This document shows, piece after piece, positions 18,484 through 26,240 of a stretch of 64,000 nucleotides of DNA. The stretch covers positions 124,001 through 188,000 of the forward strand of contig NZ_MVIM01000006.1 of the NCBI RefSeq assembly GCF_002086795.1, given 5' to 3'. Below the pieces are notes generated by a model that worked only from the letters and a program-made list of their open reading frames with translations, was not told the origin of the DNA and ran no database searches. The position numbers and the translations under genes are program-made. Position 1 is the stretch's first letter. Every line of letters starts with the position of its first letter. Source of the DNA: Mycolicibacterium tusciae. Lineage in GTDB: Bacteria > Actinomycetota > Actinomycetes > Mycobacteriales > Mycobacteriaceae.

Positions 18484-20031
18484 TTGTCCGAATTCCTCAC
18501 GACGGTAAACGGTTACGTCTGGAGCAACGCGCTGGTCTACCTGTGCCTCGCAGCGGGCCTGTACTTCTCCGTGCGGTCCCGCTTCGTTCAGGTCCGTCAG
18601 GTCCCCGAGATGATTCGGCTGATGCTCAAGGGTGAGAAGTCACCGTCGGGTGTCTCCTCGTTCCAGGCTTTGACGATGTCGCTGGCCGGCCGGGTCGGCA
18701 CCGGCAACATCGCCGGTGTCGCGACGGCGATCGCGTTCGGAGGCCCGGGGGCGCTGTTTTGGATGTGGACGGTCGCGTTCCTCGGCGCATCGACCTCGTT
18801 CGTCGAATGCACGCTGGGCCAGATCTACAAGACCCGCGATCCACTCACCGGCGAGTATCGCGGTGGGCCCGCCTACTACCTCAGTCGAGCGTTCGCGAAC
18901 ACCGCCGCAGCGCCCGCGATGAAGGTGTACGGCTACGTCTTCGCCGCGGTCACCATCCTGGCGATGGGCCTGCTGCTGCCCAGCGTCCAGTCCAACTCGA
19001 TGGCCTCGGCGATGAACTCCGCCTGGGGTTGGTCCAAGTGGTGGGTGGCCGTCGGCATCGTTATCGTGCTGGCGTTCGTCATCATCGGCGGGGTCAAGCG
19101 GATCGCGACCTTCGCGTCGGTCGTGGTGCCGTTCATGGCCGTCGTTTACATCGTCCTTGCCCTGATCATCGTGCTGCTCAACGCCGGCGAGATCCCTGGC
19201 CTGATCTCGCTGATCTTCTCCAGCGCGTTCGGGCTCGACTCGGCGTTCGGCGCGATCATCGGCTCCGCGGTGATGTGGGGCGTCAAGCGCGGCATCTACT
19301 CCAACGAGGCGGGCCAGGGCACCGGTCCGCACGCCGCGGCCGCCGCCGAGGTCTCGCATCCGGCCAAGCAGGGCCTGGTGCAGGCATTCGCCGTGTACAT
19401 CGACACGCTGTTCATCTGCACGGCCACCGGCTTCCTGATCCTGTCCACCGGGGCCTACCGGGTGTTCGAGGGCGAGAGTGCCGACGGTGCGGTCATTCGC
19501 GAAGGCGGTTCGATCCTGCCCGCCGACGCCGAGGTCGGCCCGACGTTCGCGCAGATTGGTTTCGACACCCTCTGGAACGGCGCAGGAGCGAGCTTCATCG
19601 CGATATCGCTGGCGTTCTTCTGCATCACCACGATCATCGCCTACTACTACATGGCCGAGACCAACCTGCGATTCCTGCTGGGCAAGGCCAACACCGTCGA
19701 CGTCCCGTATATCCGGGGCACGATCGGGTCGAACACTACGATGTTGCTGCAGGCACTGATCCTGGTCTCGGTGACCATCGGCGCGGTGTCGACCGCATCG
19801 GACGCGTGGACGCTGGGTGACATCGGCGTCGGCCTGATGGCGTGGCTGAACATCATCGGCATCATCATCCTGCAGCAACCTGCCTACCGCGCACTCTGGG
19901 ACTACGAGAAGCAGAAGAGGGCGGGGCTGGATCCGGTGTTCGACCCGCGAGCCCTGGACATCAAGAACGCCACCTTCTGGGAGAACTACGACCCCGCCAC
20001 CGGCAAGGACCGCGAGCCCGCGCGAACGTGA
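18484..20031 (+). CDS. Alanine/glycine:cation symporter (AGCS family)
   Basis: Na+- or H+-coupled symporter for alanine or glycine, about ten to eleven membrane helices in 515 residues. Family marks are QALTMSLAGRVGTGNIAGVA and GVKRGIYSNEAGQGTGPHAA, both diagnostic of AGCS. The TTG start is supported by AGGGAGG six bases upstream. The C-terminal tail is cytoplasmic and charged. The gene lies between the Rv3035 and Rv3036c homologues, a place with no transporter in M. tuberculosis, so it is an accessory insertion or was lost there. Confidence 0.93.
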   Translation: MSEFLTTVNGYVWSNALVYLCLAAGLYFSVRSRFVQVRQVPEMIRLMLKGEKSPSGVSSFQALTMSLAGRVGTGNIAGVATAIAFGGPGALFWMWTVAFLGASTSFVECTLGQIYKTRDPLTGEYRGGPAYYLSRAFANTAAAPAMKVYGYVFAAVTILAMGLLLPSVQSNSMASAMNSAWGWSKWWVAVGIVIVLAFVIIGGVKRIATFASVVVPFMAVVYIVLALIIVLLNAGEIPGLISLIFSSAFGLDSAFGAIIGSAVMWGVKRGIYSNEAGQGTGPHAAAAAEVSHPAKQGLVQAFAVYIDTLFICTATGFLILSTGAYRVFEGESADGAVIREGGSILPADAEVGPTFAQIGFDTLWNGAGASFIAISLAFFCITTIIAYYYMAETNLRFLLGKANTVDVPYIRGTIGSNTTMLLQALILVSVTIGAVSTASDAWTLGDIGVGLMAWLNIIGIIILQQPAYRALWDYEKQKRAGLDPVFDPRALDIKNATFWENYDPATGKDREPART

Positions 20032-20038
20032 CCGCAGC

Positions 20039-20737
20039 CTAGAGCGCCAGCATCGGCGCGAGAGCCGCCCGCGGCACCGACGCCTGGACCGGTCCCGCCG
20101 ATTCCGCGAGCATCTGGCCCTGGCTGAAGAAAAACAGCACCTTGTCATCGGTCAGCGCGAAGTTCTGGTAATTGGCCGGATCGAGTCCCACGCTCTGCGG
20201 TATCGCGTTCAGCACCCCTTGCGTCTTGAACAGGTCGTCGTTCACCGCGGGGTAGATGACGTCAAGAGGTTTGGTGCCCGGTTTGAACAGCGAGTCGAAC
20301 GTGATGGGCGCCTTGGTGGCGAGGTTCCAGTTGAACGACTCGTAATAGGTCTGCGGTCGCGCGCCACCGACGTTCTGGTACACCTCGAACACCAAGCTCT
20401 CAGTGCCGAGCAAGGGCAATCCCGAACGGTAGCCGGTGCCCTTGGCGTCGAGTACATAAGGCAGACCGCGGGACCCGGGCATCTCCGAGACGTTGACGAA
20501 GCCGACGCGCGCCTGCGTCAGGTAGTCGGCCACCGCCCGCTGATCCGGGTACTGCGCCGGGAAGGTGAAGTCCAGGAGGTAGGTGTCGTTTTCGGCGTGC
20601 ACCCGACAGGTTTGGTCCGGGCCGACGGTACCGCCCAACTCGGCGCACGCCGACTGAGCCATCGCTGTCGGAGTGCCGATGATGCCGGCAACGGCGCTGG
20701 CCGCCATGACGGCGGCCGCCACCTTGAGAATGCGCAT
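20039..20737 (-). CDS. Secreted DUF3298/RsiV-domain protein (TB22.2-like)
   Basis: Homologue of Rv3036c (TB22.2), an exported antigen reported to have esterase activity. The 232-residue form from ATG 20735-20737 (MRILKVAAAVMAASAVAGII) has a Sec signal peptide ending near TAMAQSACAEL. The mature part carries the DUF3298/RsiV fold: YLLDFTFPAQYPDQRAVADY, SLVFEVYQNVGGARPQTYYE and ITFDSLFKPGTKPLDVIYP. A frame extending to 20785 would put basic residues before the signal and is less likely. Confidence 0.86.
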   Translation of the reverse strand: MRILKVAAAVMAASAVAGIIGTPTAMAQSACAELGGTVGPDQTCRVHAENDTYLLDFTFPAQYPDQRAVADYLTQARVGFVNVSEMPGSRGLPYVLDAKGTGYRSGLPLLGTESLVFEVYQNVGGARPQTYYESFNWNLATKAPITFDSLFKPGTKPLDVIYPAVNDDLFKTQGVLNAIPQSVGLDPANYQNFALTDDKVLFFFSQGQMLAESAGPVQASVPRAALAPMLAL

Positions 20738-20831
20738 CGTTGGACGTCCTCGCAGCCGGCTCCGGCTCGACCGCCGGTGCATCACTGTCAGGGTACGTGG
20801 ACTTTACGCGGACGGCCGAAACGGCAGAAAT

Positions 20832-22058
20832 TCAGCGAGAGGGGCGGCAGATGAATGCCGTTGCCCTGCTTGCGGCCCCAGCACCGAGGCGGGTGATCAC
20901 CACCGAGACCGCCTGCGTACCGCGCAGTCTGAGCCGCTGCCGCAGCGCGTCGGGATCGACATCGACACCACGGACCAGGATTTCGGCTGCGCCCACGTCG
21001 CGGCCCGAAAGCGCCTGACGCAGGCGGCGTTCGCTGTAGCCCAGCTCCTCGAGCACCTCGAAACCACGAACCCCGGTCGGCAACCGATCACCGGACAGGT
21101 AGGCGATTTCGGCATCGAGTTGCCACAGATCATGTCTGGCGCCGTAATGGCGCACCAGGCCCGCGCGGACAACCGCACCGTCGGGATCGACAATCCATCG
21201 ACCGGCCGGCGCGACTGTGCAGTCGTCGGGGTCGGCGTCGGTGATCTCCTCCCCCGTGTCGAGCATGCTGGCTCGGCGGGTCACGCCGGGCGCCGCCAGT
21301 CCCGTCGACCACAGGCACGCTTCGCGCACACCGCCGCCCACCGACGTCACCTCGATTTCACCGGTGAAACCCAGTTGCTTGATCCCGTCGAAATCGATTC
21401 CCGGCGCGCACTTTACGGCGATATCCCGGTCGCGGTACACGTCGAGCAGCGCATCGAGTCCCGGGGTGTAATCCCGCGGATCGAACCGGCGCCGTCCGCC
21501 GCTGCGGCGCGCCGGGTCGAGCAGGACGACACCAGAGGCGGTGATCGGCCGCAGCGCGTCGGCCCGGCACACATCCACGTCCACGACGTTGTTCCGCGCC
21601 ATCGCCAACCGGACCGGGTCGAGATCGCTACCGACGAGAGCGGCCGCGCAGTTTCGCAGCGCGGCAAGTTCGGTGCCGACGGAACACGTCGCATCGTGCA
21701 CCACCGCGCCGGACAAGCGTCGGGCCCGGTGAACGGCGACGCGCTGCGCCGTCGCCTGCTGCAGCGCCTCGTCGGTGAACAGCCAGTCTCCGGGATCGTC
21801 GAACTTCGCCGCGGCCCTGCGCCGCAAGAGCGTTGTTTCCACCAGAACAGCGGACCATTCACCGAAACGCTTACGCGCCGTGGCGATATCGGCGACCAAT
21901 GTGGCATCGGTGAGCCGCAGGTCAGCGACGTCGCGCAGCGCCAGCTTCCCGACGGCGCTGCACAGGTACTCGACGTCGTCGAGCGAAAAATCTACGACGG
22001 CTTGACCCCGGTGACCATCACGTTGTAGAACCAGCCCTTGGGGACGACCTGCCGCCAC
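20832..22058 (-). CDS. THUMP-like class I SAM-dependent methyltransferase
   Basis: Homologue of Rv3037c. The 408-residue frame shows a helical N-terminal part (FSLDDVEYLCSAVGKLAL), then a Rossmann domain: VVHDATCSVGTELAAL, LVGSDLDPVRLAMARNN and VVLLDPARRSGGRRRFDPRD. A C-terminal THUMP-like region follows, with LSGRDVGAAEILVRGVDVD. The only ATG/GTG/TTG start upstream of the conserved FSLDD is GTG 22056-22058, giving a 67-bp overlap with the next gene's end; the true start is uncertain. RNA is the likely substrate by family. Confidence 0.82.
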   Translation of the reverse strand: MAAGRPQGLVLQRDGHRGQAVVDFSLDDVEYLCSAVGKLALRDVADLRLTDATLVADIATARKRFGEWSAVLVETTLLRRRAAAKFDDPGDWLFTDEALQQATAQRVAVHRARRLSGAVVHDATCSVGTELAALRNCAAALVGSDLDPVRLAMARNNVVDVDVCRADALRPITASGVVLLDPARRSGGRRRFDPRDYTPGLDALLDVYRDRDIAVKCAPGIDFDGIKQLGFTGEIEVTSVGGGVREACLWSTGLAAPGVTRRASMLDTGEEITDADPDDCTVAPAGRWIVDPDGAVVRAGLVRHYGARHDLWQLDAEIAYLSGDRLPTGVRGFEVLEELGYSERRLRQALSGRDVGAAEILVRGVDVDPDALRQRLRLRGTQAVSVVITRLGAGAASRATAFICRPSR

Positions 22059-22996
22059 AGGTTGTTGTCAACCCAACTCAACGCGATCCAGCTGTTGAAG
22101 GCGAATTTCGCGTAGCCCCAACCCAGCCGGCCGGGCGGCACCGCGGCCTCCAGCGTGCGCAACGGCCAGCCGAGCATCGCAGCGGTGAATTCTGTTGTGG
22201 CAGTCGATACCTCGACGGCGCCGGCGCTGTGTGCCATGCGCTCCAAGTCGCCGGGCGAAAAGGTGTGCAAGTCGACGATCGCTTCCAGCGCGGCCGCTCG
22301 TGAGGACTCGTCGAGCTCCTCCTGCGGGCGGCGCCAGCTCGACAACCCCGGCAGTTTCGTCAGGTTCGTCACCGCGCGCCACGTCAACGTCGACAACGGC
22401 CGCGCGTAGTTCTCACCGGCGTTGCTCGGCTCGCCCGCGAAGATGAACCGGCCGCCGGGCTTGAGCACCCGCACGACCTCACCCAGCGACAACTCGACAT
22501 CCGGGATGTGATGCAACACGGCGTGGCCGACGACGAGATCGAAGGTGTCATCGTCGTACGGAATGCCTTCCGCGTCGGCGACCCGGCCGTCGATTTCGAG
22601 GCCGAGGTTCTCGCCGTTGCGCAGAGCCACCTTCACCATGCCCGGCGACAGGTCGGTGACCGAGCCGCGGCGCGCCACCCCGGCCTGGATCAGGTTGAGG
22701 AGGAAAAAACCGCTACCGCAGCCGAGCTCGAGGGCACGGTCGTAGGGCAAGTTGCGCAGCTCTTCCTCGGGCACCGTCGCGTCGAACAGATCGCGGGCGT
22801 AGTCGACACAGCGCTTGTCGTAGGAGATGGACCATTTGTCGTCGTACGACTCGGCTTCCCAGTCGTGGTACAGCACCTGGGCGAGCTTGGAGTCGTGGCG
22901 GGCCGCCTCGACCTGCTCCGCGGTGGCGTGCGGATTGGGGACCGGAGCCGCGTCAGCGGCGACATTAGAGGCAGTGTCAGATTCCTCAAAGCTCAT
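21992..22996 (-). CDS. Class I SAM-dependent methyltransferase
   Basis: Homologue of Rv3038c, 334 residues from ATG 22994-22996 (MSFEESDTASNVAADAAP). Methyltransf_11/25-type fold: RALELGCGSGFFLLNLIQAG, SVTDLSPGMVKVA and DLVVGHAVLHHIPDVELSLG, then LKPGGRFIFAGEPS. A C-terminal region of about 120 residues follows (YAKFAFNSWIALSWVDNNLW). The substrate is unknown; an upstream Asp/Ala-rich tail is disordered-like. It begins 11 bases after the EchA17-like stop. Confidence 0.86.
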   Translation of the reverse strand: MSFEESDTASNVAADAAPVPNPHATAEQVEAARHDSKLAQVLYHDWEAESYDDKWSISYDKRCVDYARDLFDATVPEEELRNLPYDRALELGCGSGFFLLNLIQAGVARRGSVTDLSPGMVKVALRNGENLGLEIDGRVADAEGIPYDDDTFDLVVGHAVLHHIPDVELSLGEVVRVLKPGGRFIFAGEPSNAGENYARPLSTLTWRAVTNLTKLPGLSSWRRPQEELDESSRAAALEAIVDLHTFSPGDLERMAHSAGAVEVSTATTEFTAAMLGWPLRTLEAAVPPGRLGWGYAKFAFNSWIALSWVDNNLWRQVVPKGWFYNVMVTGVKPS

Positions 22997-23007
22997 AAGA
23001 GGGCAGC

Positions 23008-23655
23008 CTAAAGGTCGAACGTGGCCTTGGCGGCAGCCAGTACCTGAGCTGGGTGTTCGACGAACCGCTGCGCCCACGCCAGGGCCGCGTCGTATACGCC
23101 GTCGGGCGCGACCATCTCGTCGATCAGGCCCAGTGCCAGCGCCTCCTTGGCATCCATGAACCGCCCGCTGAACACCATGTCCTTGGCCTTGGACAGGCCG
23201 ACCGTGCTGACCAGCCGCGACGTGCCGCCCGCGGGCACCAGTCCGGCCAGAATCTCGGTCACCCCGAACCTGACGTTGTCGCCGGCCACCCGCCAGTCCG
23301 CGGCCAGCGACAGGTTCAGTCCCCCGCCCAGCGCGTACCCCGTGATCGCGGCGACCGTCGGCCTCGGGATCGCAGCGAGCGCGTCGACCGCGCCCCGGCA
23401 CACCCGGGCCGCCTCTGCGGATTCGGCGCTGTTGAGCAGCGACCGCTCGGGCACGTCGTCACCGGCGGAGAAGATCTCGTGGCCACCGAAGACGATGACG
23501 GCGCGGACGTCCTCGCGACCGCCGATTTCCGCCGCGGCCGCTTCGAGCTCGCGGTACACCTGCCGGGTGAGGGCGTTGGTCGGCGGTCGGGACAGCAGCA
23601 GCGTCGCGATGCCCGGGTGCTGCTCGTTGGTGTGGACGGATACGAACTCGTTCAT
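23008..23655 (-). CDS. echA17: Short EchA17-like crotonase-fold protein
   Basis: Crotonase-superfamily protein, homologue of Rv3039c. It has FSAGDDVPE (oxyanion strand), [19 protein letters not shown] and [15 protein letters not shown]. Two things are odd. Where catalytic hydratases have the first Glu (GGGCEL context) this one has Asn (GGGLNL); only the second Glu, in VTEI, is kept. The protein also stops after AAAKATFDL at 215 residues, whereas Rv3039c is about 254 and continues into the C-terminal trimerisation helices. Start ATG 23653-23655 overlaps the NUDIX stop. Confidence 0.85.
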   Translation of the reverse strand: MNEFVSVHTNEQHPGIATLLLSRPPTNALTRQVYRELEAAAAEIGGREDVRAVIVFGGHEIFSAGDDVPERSLLNSAESAEAARVCRGAVDALAAIPRPTVAAITGYALGGGLNLSLAADWRVAGDNVRFGVTEILAGLVPAGGTSRLVSTVGLSKAKDMVFSGRFMDAKEALALGLIDEMVAPDGVYDAALAWAQRFVEHPAQVLAAAKATFDL

Positions 23656-24485
23656 GCCGACGGTATGTCCCGGCTGTAGCCGTCGGGCGCGCGACGGTTG
23701 CGTGCGGCGTTGTACCGGTCGCTGTTGAAGAACTCGATCTCCCAGTTGCCTGTGTCCGTATCGGCCGCAAGATGCGGCTCGACCGGCACGATCTTGCGGT
23801 CCACGGCAAGCACTTCGGCGACTGTGCGCCCGTTGAGTGAATCGAGCTGCGTCCACGTGGGCGGAAGCAGGAACGATTTGCCCTCGGCGAACTCGTCGAG
23901 ACCGGCCTGCGGGGTGCTCCAGAACGCTCTATCGGTTTCGGTGTTCTCACCGTCGGCGCGCTGGCCCTCCGGTAGCGCACCCACGAAGAAGTAGGTGTCG
24001 TAGCGTCGGGTGCGCTCCTCCTTGGGCGTCACCCAATTCGCCCACGGGCGAAGCAGATCCGCGCGCAGCACTAGCTTCTCGCCACGCAGGAAATCGGCGA
24101 ACGACAGCGAGTGATTCGCCAGCGCCGTCCGGGCGTCGCCGTAGATCGATGCGTCACTCACGATCCCATCGGGATCGTCGGCAGGCCCGGCGAACAACAC
24201 ACCGGACTCTTCGAAGGTCTCCCGCGCCGCGGCGCACACCAGCGCCTCGGCCAGATCGGGCGCGACGCCGAATCGTTCCGCCCACCAGGCGGGTTCGGGC
24301 CCGTACCACGCGATCTCGGCATTGCGGTCGCGGTCGTCGACGCCACCGCCCGGGAACACCATCACGCCGGCGACGAAGTCCATCGCCGAGTGCCGCCGCA
24401 TCAGAAAAACCTTGATTCCGGCCGCGGTATCGCGGACGAGCATGACCGTCGCGGCCGGTCTCGGGACCAGTGGATCTTCGGTCAT
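23652..24485 (-). CDS. NUDIX hydrolase
   Basis: Homologue of Rv3040c; hydrolyses a nucleoside diphosphate linked to another moiety, substrate unknown. The 277-residue protein has the NUDIX box spread over [14 protein letters not shown] and the metal-binding helix [16 protein letters not shown]. It carries an insertion between the box Gly and the helix (about 30 residues), as in CoA/ADP-ribose-type long NUDIX proteins. Its stop overlaps the EchA17-like start by ATGA and its start overlaps the ABC ATPase stop, so three genes are coupled. Confidence 0.9.
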   Translation of the reverse strand: MTEDPLVPRPAATVMLVRDTAAGIKVFLMRRHSAMDFVAGVMVFPGGGVDDRDRNAEIAWYGPEPAWWAERFGVAPDLAEALVCAAARETFEESGVLFAGPADDPDGIVSDASIYGDARTALANHSLSFADFLRGEKLVLRADLLRPWANWVTPKEERTRRYDTYFFVGALPEGQRADGENTETDRAFWSTPQAGLDEFAEGKSFLLPPTWTQLDSLNGRTVAEVLAVDRKIVPVEPHLAADTDTGNWEIEFFNSDRYNAARNRRAPDGYSRDIPSA

Positions 24486-25324
24486 GCTCGCCTCCTGTGC
24501 GCCGCGCGGCTTCTGGCCCGTCGCGCGAAGTAGCGTCCGTCGGCGTTCTCGAGAAGGATCGACTGGCCGAACGCCGTGGACAGATTCTCGGCGGTCAAGA
24601 CGTCGGGAAGCAGGCCGGAGTCGACGACCTTGCCCTCCGACAGGATCAGGCCGTGGGAGAAGCCGCGCGGGATCTCCTCGACGTGGTGGGTGACGAGCAC
24701 CAGCGCCGGAGAATCCGGGTCGAGAGCCAGGTCCTCCAGCCGCGCAAGGAGGTCTTCGCGACCGCCGAGATCGAGGCCCGCCGCGGGCTCATCGAGCAGA
24801 AGCAATTCGGGATCGGTCATCATCGACCGCGCGATCAGCACGCGCTTGCGCTCCCCCTCGGACAGGGTGCCGTAGGCGCGTTCGGCGAGATGCTCGGCGC
24901 CGACGCTTTCGAGCATGTCTATCGCCTGCTCGTAGTCGATGTCGTCGTAGCGCTCCCGCCACCGGCCCATCACCGAATATCCGGCCGACACGACCAGGTC
25001 GCGGACCACCTCATCGTCGGGCACCCGCTGCGAAAGCGCGGAACTGCTCAACCCGACGCGGGACCGCAACTCTGCCATGTCGGTCCTGCCGAGGCGCTCA
25101 CCGAGAACCAGCGCTGTGCCCGAGGACGGATGCTCCATCGCGGCGGCGATTCGCAGTAGTGACGTCTTACCCGCACCGTTGGGGCCGATGACCACCCAGC
25201 GTTCGTCGAGTTCGACCGACCACGTGATGGGCCCCACCAGAACCTGGCCGCCTCGGCGCAGCGACACCTTGGCGAAGTCGATCAGCAGGTCGGGGTCGGC
25301 TGTATCTCCTTCGACGACTGGCAC
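24482..25324 (-). CDS. ABC transporter ATP-binding protein
   Basis: Homologue of Rv3041c. The 280-residue ATPase has Walker A VVIGPNGAGKTSLLRIAAAM, the signature GTLSEGERKRVLIARSMM, Walker B ELLLLDEPAAGLD and the switch His in LVTHHVEEI. Sequence type is of the iron-siderophore/metal or unassigned single-ATPase class. No permease gene is adjacent, apart from the YczE-like membrane protein whose 3' end overlaps it by 43 bp. Its transport partner is unknown. Confidence 0.92.
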   Translation of the reverse strand: MPVVEGDTADPDLLIDFAKVSLRRGGQVLVGPITWSVELDERWVVIGPNGAGKTSLLRIAAAMEHPSSGTALVLGERLGRTDMAELRSRVGLSSSALSQRVPDDEVVRDLVVSAGYSVMGRWRERYDDIDYEQAIDMLESVGAEHLAERAYGTLSEGERKRVLIARSMMTDPELLLLDEPAAGLDLGGREDLLARLEDLALDPDSPALVLVTHHVEEIPRGFSHGLILSEGKVVDSGLLPDVLTAENLSTAFGQSILLENADGRYFARRARSRAAHRRRA

Positions 25325-26025
25325 CTGCCCATCGTAGTGTGGCGAATTCGGCGCGCTGACGCACCGCTGCGGACTGTTCGCGCGCCCAATTCGCTGGCCT
25401 GCGCGACGTTGGCCCAGCCGCTGACGGCAAGAACACGCTTAGGCGTGATGCGCACGAAGAATTGCACAAGCGGACCGATGCCGAACGCGTAGAGCACGGT
25501 GCCGACGCCGACCGTGCCACCGAGCAGCCATCCGATCGCCAGCACGGTCGCCTCGATGGACGTACGGACCAATCGCACCGACAGGCCAGTTCGCACGACC
25601 AGTCCAGTCATCAGGCCATCGCGGGGACCGGGACCGAGCCCGGCCCCGACATAGAGCACCGTGCTGAACGCGTTGAGAACGACGGCGCCGACCATCATCG
25701 CGATGCGCGCCGGCGTCGACGTCGGCACCTGGATCAGCAGCAGACCGAGGTCGACAGTGACAGCGATGACGATGACATTGGCGATGGTGCCGATTCCGGG
25801 CCGGTTCCGCAGCGGTATCCACGCCAGCAACACGGCGACGCCGACCACCCCCGACGCGATGCCGATCGTCATGCCCGTGTGCACGGCCAACCCCTGATGG
25901 AACACATCCCAGGGGTCGAGTCCCAGCTCCGAGCGCACCATCATCGCCATCGACAAGCCGTAACCGGCGAGGCCGACCAGCAGCGCCGTACCGCGCAGCG
26001 ACCCTCGCGTCAGCGCGCCCGTCAC
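25282..26025 (-). CDS. YczE-like integral membrane protein
   Basis: A 247-residue protein with about five membrane helices and the family features SELGLDPWDVFHQGLAVHTG and GAGLGPGPRDGLMTGL, typical of YczE/YyaS membrane proteins. In other bacteria yczE genes are paired with a MocR regulator, as here (divergent, start 26241). The GTG start overlaps the stop of a probable 49-codon gene by GTGA. The 3' end runs 43 bp into the ABC ATPase gene. The substrate of the family is unknown. Confidence 0.88.
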   Translation of the reverse strand: MTGALTRGSLRGTALLVGLAGYGLSMAMMVRSELGLDPWDVFHQGLAVHTGMTIGIASGVVGVAVLLAWIPLRNRPGIGTIANVIVIAVTVDLGLLLIQVPTSTPARIAMMVGAVVLNAFSTVLYVGAGLGPGPRDGLMTGLVVRTGLSVRLVRTSIEATVLAIGWLLGGTVGVGTVLYAFGIGPLVQFFVRITPKRVLAVSGWANVAQASELGARTVRSGASARRIRHTTMGRCQSSKEIQPTPTC

Positions 26026-26171
26026 GAGTGATGCGGGAAGCGCATGCGGATGAGCTCCACTTCGCGCGCCATGCGTTCGGCGTCGCGGTCGAGGAAATCA
26101 ACGCATCCGGCCGGCGCCTGCCAGCTGAACATCCTCGCCAGTTCACGGCCCAGTTTTGATAGCCAATTCAT
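26022..26171 (-). CDS. Probable 49-residue small protein coupled to yczE
   Basis: Not recognised. The frame begins ATG 26169-26171 (MNWLSKLGRELARMFSWQ) and ends HHS, with the TGA overlapping the yczE-like GTG by four bases. Codons after the first six use G or C at the third base nearly throughout, as in real genes here. The peptide is basic at the start, has two Trp, one Cys, and a charged helix-like end DRDAERMAREVELIRMRF. The Shine-Dalgarno is weak (GTGAGA). It would be an unannotated partner of the membrane protein. Confidence 0.45.
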   Translation of the reverse strand: MNWLSKLGRELARMFSWQAPAGCVDFLDRDAERMAREVELIRMRFPHHS

Positions 26172-26237
26172 TCTCACAAGTCGATAATCCAGCCGACTGG
26201 CTTGCTCATCAATAGCCAGTTGGCGCATACTGGCTTG
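26158..26237. promoter_or_regulatory. Candidate MocR operator array
   Basis: Between the yczE-side genes and the MocR start are two direct repeats ACTGGCTTG (26196-26204 and 26229-26237, 33 bp apart, about three helical turns). An inverted copy AGCCAGT lies between them (26214-26220), and a further related half TAGCCAATT is at 26160-26168. Two direct repeats plus an inverted one is the usual operator form for MocR regulators. Confidence 0.55.
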
Positions 26238-26240
26238 CAA

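Noticed and set aside
18640..20148. Minus-strand frame of 502 codons opposite the AGCS symporter
   Set aside because: Composition is Arg/Asp/His-rich with no motif, while the plus strand encodes a full membrane transporter with family signatures.
23008..23060. Frameshift explaining the short EchA17-like C-terminus
   Set aside because: Only 11 bases separate the stop from the next start, so the missing ~40 residues are not present in another frame; it is a real truncation.
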